Shown here in pieces: positions 1 to 9,429 of a stretch of DNA of 64,000 nucleotides. Below the pieces are notes generated by a model, which did not search any database, was not told the origin of the DNA, and worked only from the letters and a program-made list of their open reading frames with translations. Made by a program: the position numbers and the translations under genes. Origin of the DNA: Runella rosea (GTDB lineage: Bacteria; Bacteroidota; Bacteroidia; Cytophagales; Spirosomataceae); NCBI RefSeq assembly GCF_003325355.1, contig NZ_CP030850.1:2480001-2544000 (forward strand), in the 5' to 3' direction. How positions within the stretch are numbered: position 1 is the stretch's first letter; the number at the start of each line of letters is the position of its first letter.

Positions 1-84
1 TTTCACAACGTTGAATCCTTGCTCAGCCAACGAGGCCGCAATCTTCGAAAATACTTCCTGTTTTGTGGGTACAATCGGTTCCAT
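1..84 (-). CDS. 5' end of a gene leaving the window, possibly a cupin-type sugar isomerase-like protein
   Basis: The first 28 codons of a minus-strand gene are present, starting at the ATG at 84-82 (MEPIVPTKQEVFSKIAASLA...). The frame is open to the window edge, so the rest lies outside. The N-terminus reminds me of the cupin proteins annotated as phosphoheptose or mannose-6-phosphate isomerase-like in Cytophagales, but that is recall from a very short stretch and must be treated as weak. It is divergent from the LpxH-type gene, with an 86-base shared promoter region between them. Confidence 0.5.
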   Translation of the reverse strand, partial: MEPIVPTKQEVFSKIAASLAEQGFNVVK

Positions 85-141
85 TAAAAAAATGATATAG
101 GTGAAGCGTAAAGTTAGAAAAATCTTGTAAAGTAATCTCCG

Positions 142-149
142 TATTTTTG
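142..149 (+). promoter_or_regulatory. Candidate -7 element for the LpxH-type gene
   Basis: TATTTTTG fits the Bacteroidota -7 consensus TAnnTTTG and lies 21 nt before the ATG at 171. A TTG is found upstream (125-127), but its 14-nt spacing is shorter than the usual 19-21, so only the -7 element is credible. Confidence 0.3.
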
Positions 150-170
150 CCCGAATTTTAAACTATTCTC

Positions 171-983
171 ATGTCTTACCCACAGCTAGAAGTTTCGTTA
201 ACCACCCATAAAAAAATTTATTTTGCCTCTGATTTCCACCTCGGTGCCCCCAATCATACCGAAAGCATGGTTCGTGAAAGAAGATTAGTACGCTGGCTGG
301 AGTCAATTAGGCATGATGCCCAAATGATATGCTTAGTAGGTGATTTATTTGATTTTTGGTACGAACACCGCCGGGTTGTTCCGCAAGGGTTTGTGCGGTT
401 TATGGGAAAATTGGCGGAGCTTACCGATGCTGGAATTCAAATCATTGCCTTCCCCGGCAATCATGATATGTGGATGAGCGGGTATTTTGAAAAAGAATTG
501 AATATTCAAACCTTTCGTAAGCCGCTCGAATTATCAGTCAACGCTCAAGCGAGTACAACACGTTTTTTTATCACCCACGGCGATGGGCGCGGCCCAGGCG
601 ACCATTCGTATAAAGTACTTCAAAGAGTATTTGAGAGTCGATTGGCCCGGTGGTCTTTTGGCAATATCCTTCACCCTGATTGGGCACTTTGGTTGGGGCA
701 GACCTGGGCAAATTATAGTTGGCGCAAAAACGACAAAGAAATCAAACCTAAGTTTCTGGGCGAAGAAAAGGAATGGTTATTGCTGTATGCCAAAGAAGAG
801 GAGAAAAAAGCACACCACGATTATTACGTATTTGGCCACCGACACATTGAACTAGATTACCCTGTCAATGACCAAAGCCGCATTTTTATCTTAGGTGACT
901 GGATTGTTGACAACACCTACGCCGTGTTTGACGGTCAAACAATGAAGTTGCATAATTATCCCCACCACAGTCCCGAAAAGTAA
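171..983 (+). CDS. lpxH: UDP-2,3-diacylglucosamine diphosphatase (LpxH family metallophosphoesterase)
   Basis: This 270-residue calcineurin-like phosphoesterase carries the full metal-binding motif series: DFHLG (D21, H23), GDLFDFW (G57-W63), GNHDMW (G96-W101), THGDG near residue 135, and GHRH near residue 224. LpxH hydrolyses UDP-2,3-diacylglucosamine to lipid X at the membrane surface during lipid A synthesis, which suits a Gram-negative cell. Bacteroidota encode several related phosphoesterases, so assignment to LpxH rests on family resemblance and motif spacing. The ATG at 171 gives a normal family length. The gene stands alone: it is divergent from the partial gene at 1-84 and its end abuts the convergent gene at 987 with a 3-nt gap, leaving no space for a separate terminator. 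Confidence 0.8.
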   Translation: MSYPQLEVSLTTHKKIYFASDFHLGAPNHTESMVRERRLVRWLESIRHDAQMICLVGDLFDFWYEHRRVVPQGFVRFMGKLAELTDAGIQIIAFPGNHDMWMSGYFEKELNIQTFRKPLELSVNAQASTTRFFITHGDGRGPGDHSYKVLQRVFESRLARWSFGNILHPDWALWLGQTWANYSWRKNDKEIKPKFLGEEKEWLLLYAKEEEKKAHHDYYVFGHRHIELDYPVNDQSRIFILGDWIVDNTYAVFDGQTMKLHNYPHHSPEK

Positions 984-986
984 TTG

Positions 987-1715
987 TTATTTTTTCATAA
1001 CATCCTGACGAGTAATACTTTCCCTTGGAGCTTGATTGAGAATCGAACGGTATTCTTTCTTTTTCAGGTCACCGTTTTTGACAGAATTGATGAATTTAGC
1101 CCAAGCAAAGGGATTTAAGAATGGAACTGCTGTGGTAAAACTTCGGTTGGCAGCGTTTTCACGACCAAAAATTTGTTGATCCATAAAGTTTCGATAGTTA
1201 CCCGCAGCACTTAACGGCGTCACCGCCGCCATCTGCATTAGCAACTCCTGACGGGTATTTTGTTCAAGATTTGCCCGTTCAAATTCATCAGGTAGTTTCA
1301 TGGCAACAAATGCCTTCTTGAATTCTTCTTCGGTAGCGTACGGGTACACCTTTACTTCAGCCAACGTTTTGACGTCTTCTTTCATCAGAATAATGGCCGA
1401 ATAAGATTCCTCCATGTGCCGACGGGGAATAATGTGGTATTGCTTTTGGTAACCCAAATAACTGAACACAATACTATCCCCCGGAAATACGGGCAACGCA
1501 AAATAGCCGCCTTCATCAGCCAACGTACCCCGGCCAGCCCGGGGAATTAAAATATAGGCTTTGCCCAAAGTTTGTGTTCCTTTTACGCCTACTACTCTTC
1601 CCGTAAACATGATACTTTTGACCTGACCTTGTGCTTTTACTTCCGACGAAGTCACTGCACTCACCAGTATCGCCAATATCAAAATAAGGAAGTTGTATTT
1701 TATATTAAGTTGCAT
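987..1715 (-). CDS. Exported carboxypeptidase-regulatory-like domain protein
   Basis: A 242-residue protein with a Sec signal peptide (hydrophobic residues ~8-22, cleavage probably after the VKAQ at ~29). Residues ~35-115 look like the CarboxypepD_reg-like beta-sandwich: a VVG.KGTQTLGKAYILIPRAG...DEGGYF.LPVFPGDSIVFSYLGYQ pattern, the same fold found at the N-terminus of SusC/TonB-dependent receptors. No receptor barrel follows, so it is a stand-alone periplasmic or surface protein. The C-terminal half is basic and unassigned. It lies 53 nt downstream of cdsA on the same strand and may be cotranscribed with it. Function unknown. Confidence 0.75.
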   Translation of the reverse strand: MQLNIKYNFLILILAILVSAVTSSEVKAQGQVKSIMFTGRVVGVKGTQTLGKAYILIPRAGRGTLADEGGYFALPVFPGDSIVFSYLGYQKQYHIIPRRHMEESYSAIILMKEDVKTLAEVKVYPYATEEEFKKAFVAMKLPDEFERANLEQNTRQELLMQMAAVTPLSAAGNYRNFMDQQIFGRENAANRSFTTAVPFLNPFAWAKFINSVKNGDLKKKEYRSILNQAPRESITRQDVMKK

Positions 1716-1768
1716 GATTTACTTTTTATATTCTTGACTCGAACGCCCTATTTGTTTAACGCCTGAGA

Positions 1769-2602
1769 TCAGGAAAAAATTTTAACAAATGTCACAATAA
1801 AGGGTGTGGAAAGCAATAACCCGTCAAATCGATCTAAAAACCCCCCATGCCCAGGAATCGTACTCCCAGAGTCTTTGATTGCAATACTCCGTTTGAACAA
1901 CGACTCCACAAGATCACCTAATGTACTTGAAACCACCATCAGCGCCCCAATGCAGTACCACTCCCAAGGGCGGTGTGAGGTAAAATAAGTACCCAGTGCG
2001 AACGCAACTACTCCGGCCAACAAAGCTCCTCCTGCGGCCCCTTCCCAAGATTTTTTGGGAGATACGCGTTCAAACAATTTCCGTTTTCCAAAATAAGTCC
2101 CTGCAAAATAAGCTCCAATATCAGTTGCCCAAAGCAACAACAAACATCCCAGCACAATTTCATAGTTATACGTGCCACCGCGCATGGCAAGTACGCTTAA
2201 AAGAGAAAAAGGAATAGCAACGTAAATAATACCCAAAAAAGTAAACGCAATATTCTGAAAAGGTTTGAGATCTCGTTTTTTATAGAGTTTAATGAAGAAT
2301 ATCATCGTCACCATCGGGCTGATGAGAAAATAGTTTTGAAAATCAACGATTTCTTTCTCAATCAAAAAAGTAATGACGTTGATAAATACCCCACACATGG
2401 TGCCATAATACGTCAGCGGCTGATTTCCATCCAGCCCAAGAAGTTTATAAAATTCGAGTTGTGTAAAGATACTTATGCCACAGAAAAGCAACAGGAACGT
2501 CCAGTCGGCGTATAAAATTGCGCCCACGATGATGGACACCCCAGCTATAGCGGCAATGATGCGTTGTTGTAAATTTGAAAGACTATCCAAACGAGATTTC
2601 AT
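1769..2602 (-). CDS. cdsA: Phosphatidate cytidylyltransferase CdsA
   Basis: A 277-residue polytopic membrane protein that makes CDP-diacylglycerol from phosphatidic acid and CTP, the precursor of the major phospholipids. The diagnostic CDS signature is complete near the C-terminus (residues ~223-264): S..GDLVESLFKR...KDSG.TIPGHGG.LDR.D, which contains the metal-binding aspartates. About eight hydrophobic segments precede and surround it. The start overlaps the end of the upstream DUF2007 gene by 20 nt, which in turn overlaps the CPBP protease gene, so these three form a tightly coupled operon. Confidence 0.95.
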   Translation of the reverse strand: MKSRLDSLSNLQQRIIAAIAGVSIIVGAILYADWTFLLLFCGISIFTQLEFYKLLGLDGNQPLTYYGTMCGVFINVITFLIEKEIVDFQNYFLISPMVTMIFFIKLYKKRDLKPFQNIAFTFLGIIYVAIPFSLLSVLAMRGGTYNYEIVLGCLLLLWATDIGAYFAGTYFGKRKLFERVSPKKSWEGAAGGALLAGVVAFALGTYFTSHRPWEWYCIGALMVVSSTLGDLVESLFKRSIAIKDSGSTIPGHGGFLDRFDGLLLSTPFIVTFVKIFS

Positions 2603-2795
2603 TCACTACAATTGTTTTGGCAATGATAGCATCTTTCACGGGAACATACAACTCACATTTTCCAAAATGGTAACTGCTATCTTGTTTATTGATGATTACA
2701 GCCGAGATTCCTTGCTGTTCCAAATATTCGCGCACAATCTCGGCACGGTGCTGAAAACTTGTTTCAAACACTTTTTCCCAGTTACTAGGTACCAT
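2583..2795 (-). CDS. DUF2007-family small protein
   Basis: A 70-residue soluble protein matching the DUF2007 pattern: an N-terminal W.KVFET....RAEIVREYLEQQGI.AVI.NKQDS, then a C-terminal ELYVPV.DAI.A. segment. The fold is ACT/ferredoxin-like, and the family is sometimes called putative signal-transducing protein, but no function is established. It overlaps cdsA by 20 nt and the CPBP protease gene by 11 nt, so translation of all three is probably coupled. Confidence 0.85.
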   Translation of the reverse strand: MVPSNWEKVFETSFQHRAEIVREYLEQQGISAVIINKQDSSYHFGKCELYVPVKDAIIAKTIVVNEISFG

Positions 2796-3753
2796 TCTTC
2801 AGATTGCTTCGTTGAGAAATTACTTTTAGATTCAATAACAGTGCAGCCGTCAATACTAATGAAAGAACCGCTCCAATCCAGGATACCGACGATTCTGCTG
2901 AGGATATTTCAAAATCAAGCACTTTGCGGTGAGACAGAAATATGGCCAAAACCGTGAGTCCATTATTAATAAAATGAGCCAAAATGGGAGCCCATAAGTT
3001 TCGGGTCCAAAAATACAAATAGCCAAACATTGCCCCTAGAAGCAATCTGGGCACAAATCCATAAAATTGGAGGTGAATAGCACTAAACAAAGCTGCAGTC
3101 AACCAAACGGAAGCATGAACATCCCTAATTTTGTGAAATATCTTTCGCTGAATAATTCCTCTGAATAATACTTCTTCCCCAACGGCAGGAATCACGGCAA
3201 TGACACACAAGGCCACAATAAATTTCAGCCAGGAATCGAAGTCGGTCAAAAACTGCGTCATCCCCGCCAATTCATCTTCTTTGTAGCGCATCCAATTTTC
3301 AACCCGCTGCAGGCCTTCGGGCAGATGAAGGTGGCTGTTCCATTCGATAATCCAACTGTTGAGCGGCAGAAAAGCAATAACCGTAAAAAAAACCAGCGCC
3401 ATAGTCAAAAATGAAGGAGCTGGTCGACTTATAAACTCTTCTACCCGGTGCTGTTCGGACCAACGCCAATAAACAACGCCAGGAATCAAAAATGTAAAGA
3501 GGTGGGAAACCGAGTGAAGTATCATTAAATACCACCACGCATGGGGAAACAACTGCGGCTCCTGAATCAACTGCGAAATTTGCTCTAAATTGTTTGGCCC
3601 ACCAAGGAGCACGCCTATCAGAAGAATCATAAGCATAGCCACAATATTGCCGATAGACATTCCCAGCAAAACCAGCCCAAGCAATAACATCACATTACGC
3701 CAGGGAGGACGTTGCGGAACGCTATGAATAATTTCTGGCTGAATTTCTTCCAC
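2785..3753 (-). CDS. CPBP-family intramembrane glutamic endopeptidase
   Basis: A 322-residue membrane protein with about eight transmembrane segments. The three CPBP/Abi motifs are visible: EEVLFRG with the adjacent glutamates E193 and E194 and R198, then a SAIH histidine about 30 residues later (FSAIHLQF), and the AHFINN motif. In this family the EE pair and the two histidines form the catalytic site within the membrane. Members include eukaryotic CAAX prenyl proteases and bacterial proteins of mostly unknown substrate. It is the first gene of the CPBP-DUF2007-cdsA unit, so a link to envelope lipid homeostasis is possible but inferred from position only. Confidence 0.88.
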   Translation of the reverse strand: MEEIQPEIIHSVPQRPPWRNVMLLLGLVLLGMSIGNIVAMLMILLIGVLLGGPNNLEQISQLIQEPQLFPHAWWYLMILHSVSHLFTFLIPGVVYWRWSEQHRVEEFISRPAPSFLTMALVFFTVIAFLPLNSWIIEWNSHLHLPEGLQRVENWMRYKEDELAGMTQFLTDFDSWLKFIVALCVIAVIPAVGEEVLFRGIIQRKIFHKIRDVHASVWLTAALFSAIHLQFYGFVPRLLLGAMFGYLYFWTRNLWAPILAHFINNGLTVLAIFLSHRKVLDFEISSAESSVSWIGAVLSLVLTAALLLNLKVISQRSNLKNGT

Positions 3754-3854
3754 AGGCTAGGGTTTTAAACGTACGCAAATATAATATTACCCACAAAAAT
3801 ACGACACCTCAATATATTTATAAGTTAAAATATGCAGAAATACAACGTTTCAAT

Positions 3855-3890
3855 AAAAAAGCAGGCTTCTAGAGTTCCTAAAAGCCTGCT
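3855..3890 (-). terminator. Intrinsic terminator after infB
   Basis: Inverted repeat AGCAGGCTT (3860-3868) / AAGCCTGCT (3882-3890) with a 13-nt loop, followed on the minus strand by six T. It lies 20 nt beyond the infB stop codon. Confidence 0.85.
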
Positions 3891-3909
3891 CTATATTATA
3901 ATCTAAAAT

Positions 3910-6900
3910 TTACAATGTTCGTTTTACTTCTTTCATCTCAAAGCTTTCAACAATATCCCCTACTTGGATGTCATTAAAGCCTCTGATGCTGAGTCCGAAT
4001 TCAAAACCAGATTTCACTTCGTTTACATCGTCTTTGTAACGTTTCAACTGTGAAATATCTCCTTCATGAACCACAATAAAGTCACGAATTACCCTAACTT
4101 TATTGTTACGTTTGATAATACCATCTGTCACATAAGTACCTGCTACGGTACCTATTTTGCTGATTTTGAATACCTCACGTACTTCGGCATTACCAACAAT
4201 TGCTTCTTCCATCGTTGGTTCCAACATACCTGCCATGGCATCCTTCACTTCATTGATGGCATCGTAGATAACTGAATACAAACGAATTTCGATTTGCTCC
4301 TGCTCCGCGAGTTTTTTCGCATTGTTTGACGGGCGAACCTGGAATCCGACAATGATTGCGTCGGAAGCAATGGCTAAGTTAATGTCTGATTCTGCAATCT
4401 GACCAACCGCCTTATTGATAATATTTACCTGTACTTCTTCCGTCGAAAGTTTGAGTAGCGAATCGGAGAGTGCTTCTACCGAACCGTCCACGTCACCTTT
4501 GACGATAATATTCAATTCCTTAAATGTACCAATTGCTTTTCGTCGGCCGATTTCCTCCAACGTAATGTGCTTACGGGTACGGATGGTCTGCTCACGCATA
4601 ATCTGCTCACGCTTGTTAGCGATTTCACGCGCTTCGCGTTCGTTCTCCATCACGTTAAACTTGTCACCTGCTTGAGGAGCACCGTTCAACCCCAAAAGTT
4701 GCACCGGAGTCGATGGGCCTGCTTCTTTAAGACGTGCCCCTGTGGCGTCAAACATGGCACGAACCCGTCCAAAGTGCGCGCCCGCCAAAATCACATCACC
4801 GACTTTCAAGGTACCTGTTTGTACCAAAATCGTTGCCACATATCCACGACCTTTATCAAGCGATGCTTCAACAACCGTTCCAGAAGCTCTACGGTTCGGA
4901 TTTGCTTTCAGTTCGAGCAAGTCTGCTTCGAGCAACACTTTTTCCATCAAGTCAGGAATACCTACCCCCGATTTTGATGAAATTTCCTGAGTTTGGTATT
5001 TACCTCCCCATTCTTCCACCAAAATATTCATGTTGGCCAATGCCTCACGTATCTTTTCGGTGTTAGCTCCTGGCTTATCTATTTTACTGAATGCAAATAC
5101 AATCGGAACGTTGGCGTTCTGAGCGTGATTTATCGCCTCTCTCGTTTGAGGCATGATAGAGTCGTCAGCTGCAATGACAATAATAACAACATCCGTCAAT
5201 TTAGCTCCACGAGCACGCATGGCCGTAAAAGCTTCGTGGCCAGGAGTATCCAAGAACGCGATGCGACGTCCGCCATCTGTTTTTACGCTATAGGCGCCAA
5301 TGTGCTGCGTAATACCACCCGCTTCACCCGCTGCAACTCGTGTACGACGAATATAGTCAAGCAATGACGTTTTACCGTGGTCAACGTGACCCATGATGGT
5401 TACAATCGGCGCACGTTCAAGCAAATCTTCTTCAGCATCTACTTCTACTTTTACATCTCCCTGAATTTCTTCTTCGGCAGATATAAATTCGACTTCGTAA
5501 CCAAATTCATCGGCAATCAGCGTGATACTTTCCGCATCCAAACGTTGGTTGATGGAAACGAACATACCCATGCTCAAACAAACCGAAATTACTTCCTGCA
5601 CCGATACGTCCATCAAAGAGGACAGTTCATTGGCCGAAATAAATTCTGTCACTTTCAACACTTTAGCATCTTCCTGCTCCTGCATCATGCGCTCTTCGGC
5701 AGCATCTGCCCGCAAACGACGACGTTCACGGCGCTTATCTGCGCCAAAGTTCTTACCACTAGTGGTACCGCTCAAGCGGGCATAAGTAGCCTTGATTGAG
5801 TCAGCCACTTCTTTGTCGCTGATCTCATCTTTACGCTCTCTACGGCCATTCCCGCCTTTTTTATTGGCATTCGTATTCGTGTTGTTGGTAGCTGGTCCTT
5901 TTTTAGCAGCTCCACCAGCGGTATTTGCATTAGGTGCTGTTGTATTAGGAGTCGCGTTGGCATTAGGAGGTGTATTTGCAGGGGCGCTGGTTTTTGAACC
6001 ATCCCGTTGGCCATGTTGGTACTGTGTAATAGGCCTATCATTCTGATTCTGTTTTCCTTTATTAGCAGGGTTATTGGGATTAGCTGCCGGGGCATTATCA
6101 GTAACTTTCTCTCCTTTGCGCAACCGTTTACGTTTGCGTTTTTTGTCCTTGTCTTTATCTCGATTTCCTCCGTCACCACCTCGGCGCTCGGTAGGAAGTT
6201 CAATCTTTCCTAAAATGGTGAGTCCTTTCAAGGTTTCACCTTTTGCTTCAATCAACACCGGCTCGGGTTCTGGCTCAGGAGCAGGAACTTCTTTGGGAGG
6301 CTCGGGTTGCTTCACCTTAGTGGGCTGTTGTTGAGGGCGTTCTGTCCGAGGAGTAAACGGCTGTGGTTTAACAGGTTCTTCCTTGGGTTTTGGTTGAGGT
6401 GCAGGTTTGAGTTCCACCACTGGTTCTTGTACCACTTCTACTTTGGGTTCTATAATTGGCTCTACTTTTGGCTCTGCTTTCGGTAACTCCTCAATAGGTT
6501 TAATTTCGGGTACAGGTGCGGCTTCCACAGGCAGAATAACTTCTACTTTGGTTTCAACCACAGGCAATGCCACTTCCTTCACAGGTTCTAGCATTGGTAC
6601 TTCCGGCTTTTTGTCTTCAACAGGTTTCTCTGCCACCGGAATCTCTTCAATTTTCTTTTCTTCAACAACCACTTCTGGTTTCTTCTCAACCACTTCTGGT
6701 TTCTTCTCCTCGACAACCACTTCTGGTTTCTTCTCTTCAACAATTGGCGGAACCAGCTTAGGCTCTTCCTCAGGTTTTGGCGGAGCCGAAACGGGCACAT
6801 TAATTGTTGCCTTGGGAGCATCCAAATCAATTTTCCCTACGACTTTCAGTCCAATAATTGGTGTTTCGGGAAGCTCAGATTCTGGAAGTTTTTCTTCTTT

Positions 6901-7215
6901 TTCTGGCTTTGGTTCTGAAACAACTGGTTTAGGAGCATTGGCAGCCGACTGCGATGTACGAAAATAAAGTACAGGGCTATCTTCTGACTTAGGTTGTGGC
7001 GCAGCAGGTTCTTCTTTTTTGGGGGCAATTCCCCCCAACAGCGCATCCACCTTGAACTCCTTGGACAGAAATTCAAGCTGTTCAGCGTTTAACTTTGTAT
7101 TGGGATTATTATCAACCTTAAAGCCTTTAGCACCCAAAATACTGGCAACCGCAGCGTGGCTACGATTTAGTATTCGAGCTGCTTGACTAAGGCGCATACT
7201 TTTTTCTTCCGACAT
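3910..7215 (-). CDS. infB: Translation initiation factor IF-2
   Basis: IF-2 (1,101 residues) is the GTPase that delivers initiator tRNA to the 30S subunit. The N-terminus has the IF2_N-like helical module ([13 protein letters not shown]...). Next come ~500 low-complexity Pro/Glu/Lys-rich residues with near-repeats of EEKKPEVV (nt ~6650-6740), then a basic [10 protein letters not shown] stretch. The core begins near residue 600: G1 GHVDHGKT, G2 GGITQHIG and G3 DTPGHEAF are canonical. The G4 motif reads SKID with serine at residue 710, where NKxD is usual. Domains II, III and the C-terminal tRNA-binding domain follow. It is the last gene of rimP-nusA-infB, 190 nt after nusA, and ends in a strong terminator. 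Confidence 0.97.
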   Translation of the reverse strand: MSEEKSMRLSQAARILNRSHAAVASILGAKGFKVDNNPNTKLNAEQLEFLSKEFKVDALLGGIAPKKEEPAAPQPKSEDSPVLYFRTSQSAANAPKPVVSEPKPEKEEKLPESELPETPIIGLKVVGKIDLDAPKATINVPVSAPPKPEEEPKLVPPIVEEKKPEVVVEEKKPEVVEKKPEVVVEEKKIEEIPVAEKPVEDKKPEVPMLEPVKEVALPVVETKVEVILPVEAAPVPEIKPIEELPKAEPKVEPIIEPKVEVVQEPVVELKPAPQPKPKEEPVKPQPFTPRTERPQQQPTKVKQPEPPKEVPAPEPEPEPVLIEAKGETLKGLTILGKIELPTERRGGDGGNRDKDKDKKRKRKRLRKGEKVTDNAPAANPNNPANKGKQNQNDRPITQYQHGQRDGSKTSAPANTPPNANATPNTTAPNANTAGGAAKKGPATNNTNTNANKKGGNGRRERKDEISDKEVADSIKATYARLSGTTSGKNFGADKRRERRRLRADAAEERMMQEQEDAKVLKVTEFISANELSSLMDVSVQEVISVCLSMGMFVSINQRLDAESITLIADEFGYEVEFISAEEEIQGDVKVEVDAEEDLLERAPIVTIMGHVDHGKTSLLDYIRRTRVAAGEAGGITQHIGAYSVKTDGGRRIAFLDTPGHEAFTAMRARGAKLTDVVIIVIAADDSIMPQTREAINHAQNANVPIVFAFSKIDKPGANTEKIREALANMNILVEEWGGKYQTQEISSKSGVGIPDLMEKVLLEADLLELKANPNRRASGTVVEASLDKGRGYVATILVQTGTLKVGDVILAGAHFGRVRAMFDATGARLKEAGPSTPVQLLGLNGAPQAGDKFNVMENEREAREIANKREQIMREQTIRTRKHITLEEIGRRKAIGTFKELNIIVKGDVDGSVEALSDSLLKLSTEEVQVNIINKAVGQIAESDINLAIASDAIIVGFQVRPSNNAKKLAEQEQIEIRLYSVIYDAINEVKDAMAGMLEPTMEEAIVGNAEVREVFKISKIGTVAGTYVTDGIIKRNNKVRVIRDFIVVHEGDISQLKRYKDDVNEVKSGFEFGLSIRGFNDIQVGDIVESFEMKEVKRTL

Positions 7216-7285
7216 ACTGGAAATAGACGTACCGAAGTACGAGTTATTGGTTATTCGTTATTAGGGAAACCCTGGAAAATTAACC

Positions 7286-7293
7286 CAAAGATA
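7286..7293 (-). promoter_or_regulatory. Possible internal -7 element upstream of infB
   Basis: On the minus strand this reads TATCTTTG, a match to TAnnTTTG, 70 nt before the infB start in the 190-nt nusA-infB gap. No TTG at proper spacing was found, so this is a weak internal promoter candidate. Confidence 0.25.
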
Positions 7294-7405
7294 CAGATTT
7301 ATTTTTCAACTACGTTTATCTGTTCTCTGTACGTCAAGTATAGTCAGCAATTAACTCGTAAATGTCCCTTTTTCAGTGAGTCATTTTGTCCCAAACCGAC
7401 TACAT

Positions 7406-8650
7406 TTATTCAAATTCGCGACGTAAAATTTCAAGGATTTCTTCTACTGTTTCTTCTTCAAGGTCGGTACGACGGACAAGCTCTTCTCTACTGATATTGA
7501 TGACTTGTTTTGCAGTATCCAAACCAATCTTGCGGAACTCTTCAATCATCCACTCGTCAATCTCATCCGTAAATTCGCTCAAGTCTACATCTTCCTCGTC
7601 TTCTTGGCCTTCTACATCACGGAACACATCTATTTCCATGCTGACCAAACGCCCGGCGAGCTTAATGTTTTGTCCGCCTTTACCGATAGCCAGCGAAACT
7701 TGATCAGGTTTTAGATAAACAGATACCCTTTTGGTCTCTTTATCTATCACCATCGAAGTGATTTTGGCGGGGCTCAAGGCACGTTGAATGAGCAATTCGA
7801 GATTTTCGGTATAATTGATAACGTCAATGTTCTCATTATTCAGTTCTCTCACAATGGTATGAATCCGCGAACCTTTCATCCCCACGCAAGCGCCCACGGG
7901 ATCGATACGGTCATCATACGACTCTACCGCTACTTTGGCACGCTCGCCCGGCTCACGCACAATCTTGCGAATGTTGATAAGTCCGTCGTAGATTTCAGGA
8001 ATTTCGGTTTCAAACAATCTTTCCAAAAACACGGGAGAAGTTCGCGAAAGCGTAATTCTTGGCGTACCATTGTTTAGCTCCACTTTATGAATAACTGCTT
8101 TTACAGGCTCTCCTTTACGGTATTTATCCTTAAAGATTTGCTCTTGTTTGGGCAGTACTAATTCATTGCCTTCGGTATCTAAACAGATGAGTTCGTTTTT
8201 GAGTATTTGATATACTTCTACATTGAGCAGGTCGCCGACCATGTCTTTGTATTTGAAATATAGCAACTCTTTCTCTAAATCTTTTACCTTTTGAATCAGC
8301 GTTTGACGTGCAGTTTGCACCAGACGCCGCCCAAAATCTTCCAATTTTACTTCCTCAGCTACTTCTTCACCCACTTCAAAGTCATCCTGAATTTTGCGGG
8401 CTTCAGCCAGAGGAATTTTATCCGGTTCCCAAATATCTTCTGAGTTATCGTCCACGATTTCACGGGTACGCCACATTTCTAGGTCGCCAGTATCGGGGTT
8501 GATAATCACATCAAAATTGGTATCAGTACCGTATTTTTTACGAATCATCGTACGAAACACTTCCTCCAATACTTTTATAATCGTAGGACGATCAATATTT
8601 TTGGAGCGAGCAAACTCGGCAAACGATTCTATCAATACTACGCTATCCAT
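7406..8650 (-). CDS. nusA: Transcription termination/antitermination factor NusA
   Basis: A 414-residue NusA with the usual order: N-terminal RNA-polymerase-binding domain (residues 1-~130, beginning DSVVLIESFAEFARSK), an S1 domain (~135-205), and tandem KH domains. KH1 has the family signature DPVGACVGMKGSRI...VRELNNENIDVI, and KH2 has LAIGKGGQNIKLA. A short acidic helical C-terminus ends the protein; the two AR repeats found in E. coli NusA are not obvious, as is usual outside Proteobacteria. It modulates pausing, termination and antitermination. It sits between rimP and infB in the conserved operon. Confidence 0.97.
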   Translation of the reverse strand: MDSVVLIESFAEFARSKNIDRPTIIKVLEEVFRTMIRKKYGTDTNFDVIINPDTGDLEMWRTREIVDDNSEDIWEPDKIPLAEARKIQDDFEVGEEVAEEVKLEDFGRRLVQTARQTLIQKVKDLEKELLYFKYKDMVGDLLNVEVYQILKNELICLDTEGNELVLPKQEQIFKDKYRKGEPVKAVIHKVELNNGTPRITLSRTSPVFLERLFETEIPEIYDGLINIRKIVREPGERAKVAVESYDDRIDPVGACVGMKGSRIHTIVRELNNENIDVINYTENLELLIQRALSPAKITSMVIDKETKRVSVYLKPDQVSLAIGKGGQNIKLAGRLVSMEIDVFRDVEGQEDEEDVDLSEFTDEIDEWMIEEFRKIGLDTAKQVINISREELVRRTDLEEETVEEILEILRREFE

Positions 8651-8848
8651 TTTCTTTCAAAACAGTTAATTGTTATTTGTTAAACACAGAACAATTCTTT
8701 AAATCTTAAACCAATTTATCTAAAAGCAGTGATTGTTCGTCAGGAATTAATTTCCACTTCAAACACTACGTTATTTCATATTATTTTTATCTCACCAACC
8801 CACAATCACTACTAAAGGAATGTTAAAAATACTATTTTCCTGTGGTAT

Positions 8849-9316
8849 TTAAAACGTAATCTGTACTTGAGCCTTTGCAATGTCGGTATAAGCAAAAGGC
8901 AATTCAGCAGGAACTTGGTCTTTTTTCTTCTTTTTCAATTCTTCCAGTATCACAAAACCTTCTTCGTCCGCCGAAATTAATTTCCCTTTTTTCTCAACAC
9001 CGTCTTTTGCGATTACTTTTAAAGTACGTCCGATATTTTTACGAAACTGCCTTGGCATTGCCAACGGATAATCCACTCCCGGAGAAGACACCTCAAGCGT
9101 ATACGCATCGGGCAGCACTTCTTGCGTTTCGAGCATTTCTCCCAATTTCCAGCTGATTTCGGCACATTCATCAATGCTGATGCCTGCATCGCTGTCAATC
9201 AACACAGTTACTTTCTGACGAACTTTTGAGGCGGAGACCTGCACTTCTACGATGAAAAATTTGTCATCCTCCAAAAGGGTAGAAAGCAATTCGACAATTT
9301 TTTCCTTTACATTCAT
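8849..9316 (-). CDS. rimP: Ribosome maturation factor RimP
   Basis: RimP assists maturation of the 30S subunit. From the ATG at 9316 the product (MNVKEKIVELLSTLL...) is 155 residues, normal for the family. The characteristic VTVLIDSDAGISIDECAEISW..GE.L and YTLEVSSPGVDYPL segments are present, followed by the C-terminal SH3-like half. An upstream in-frame ATG at 9343 would add nine residues (MIPLFCWKK), but it lies inside a terminator-like hairpin and those residues do not look like RimP, so I reject it. This is the first gene of rimP-nusA-infB. Confidence 0.93.
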   Translation of the reverse strand: MNVKEKIVELLSTLLEDDKFFIVEVQVSASKVRQKVTVLIDSDAGISIDECAEISWKLGEMLETQEVLPDAYTLEVSSPGVDYPLAMPRQFRKNIGRTLKVIAKDGVEKKGKLISADEEGFVILEELKKKKKDQVPAELPFAYTDIAKAQVQITF

Positions 9317-9327
9317 TTTTTTCCAAC

Positions 9328-9351
9328 AAAAAAGGGGAATCAATTTCCCCT
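9328..9351 (-). promoter_or_regulatory. Terminator-like hairpin in the rimP leader
   Basis: On the minus strand AGGGGAA and TTCCCCT form a 7-bp stem around a 5-nt loop, followed at once by six T, ending 11 nt before the rimP ATG. It lies between the promoter at 9378-9408 and the start codon, so it could act as an attenuator of the nusA operon. The stem is short. Confidence 0.5.
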
Positions 9352-9377
9352 CAGAATCTTAACCGTAAATTGTGGTG

Positions 9378-9408
9378 CAAAAGTAACATCTTTTTACTAA
9401 TTTAACAA
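9378..9408 (-). promoter_or_regulatory. Bacteroidota-type promoter of rimP-nusA-infB
   Basis: On the minus strand TTG (9408-9406) is followed after 20 nt by TACTTTTG (9385-9378), which fits the TTG-N19-21-TAnnTTTG vegetative promoter described for Bacteroidota. It places the transcript start about 55 nt before the rimP ATG. Confidence 0.55.
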
Positions 9409-9429
9409 CACCCATTTTAATTATTTGCT

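Noticed and set aside
6407-6967. Plus-strand Ser/Thr/Gly-rich frame inside infB
   Set aside because: It is antisense to the Pro/Glu/Lys repeats of IF-2; its low complexity is explained by that strand.
9317-9343. Upstream ATG for RimP at 9343
   Set aside because: It lies in a terminator-like hairpin and adds residues not like RimP; the ATG at 9316 gives the canonical N-terminus.
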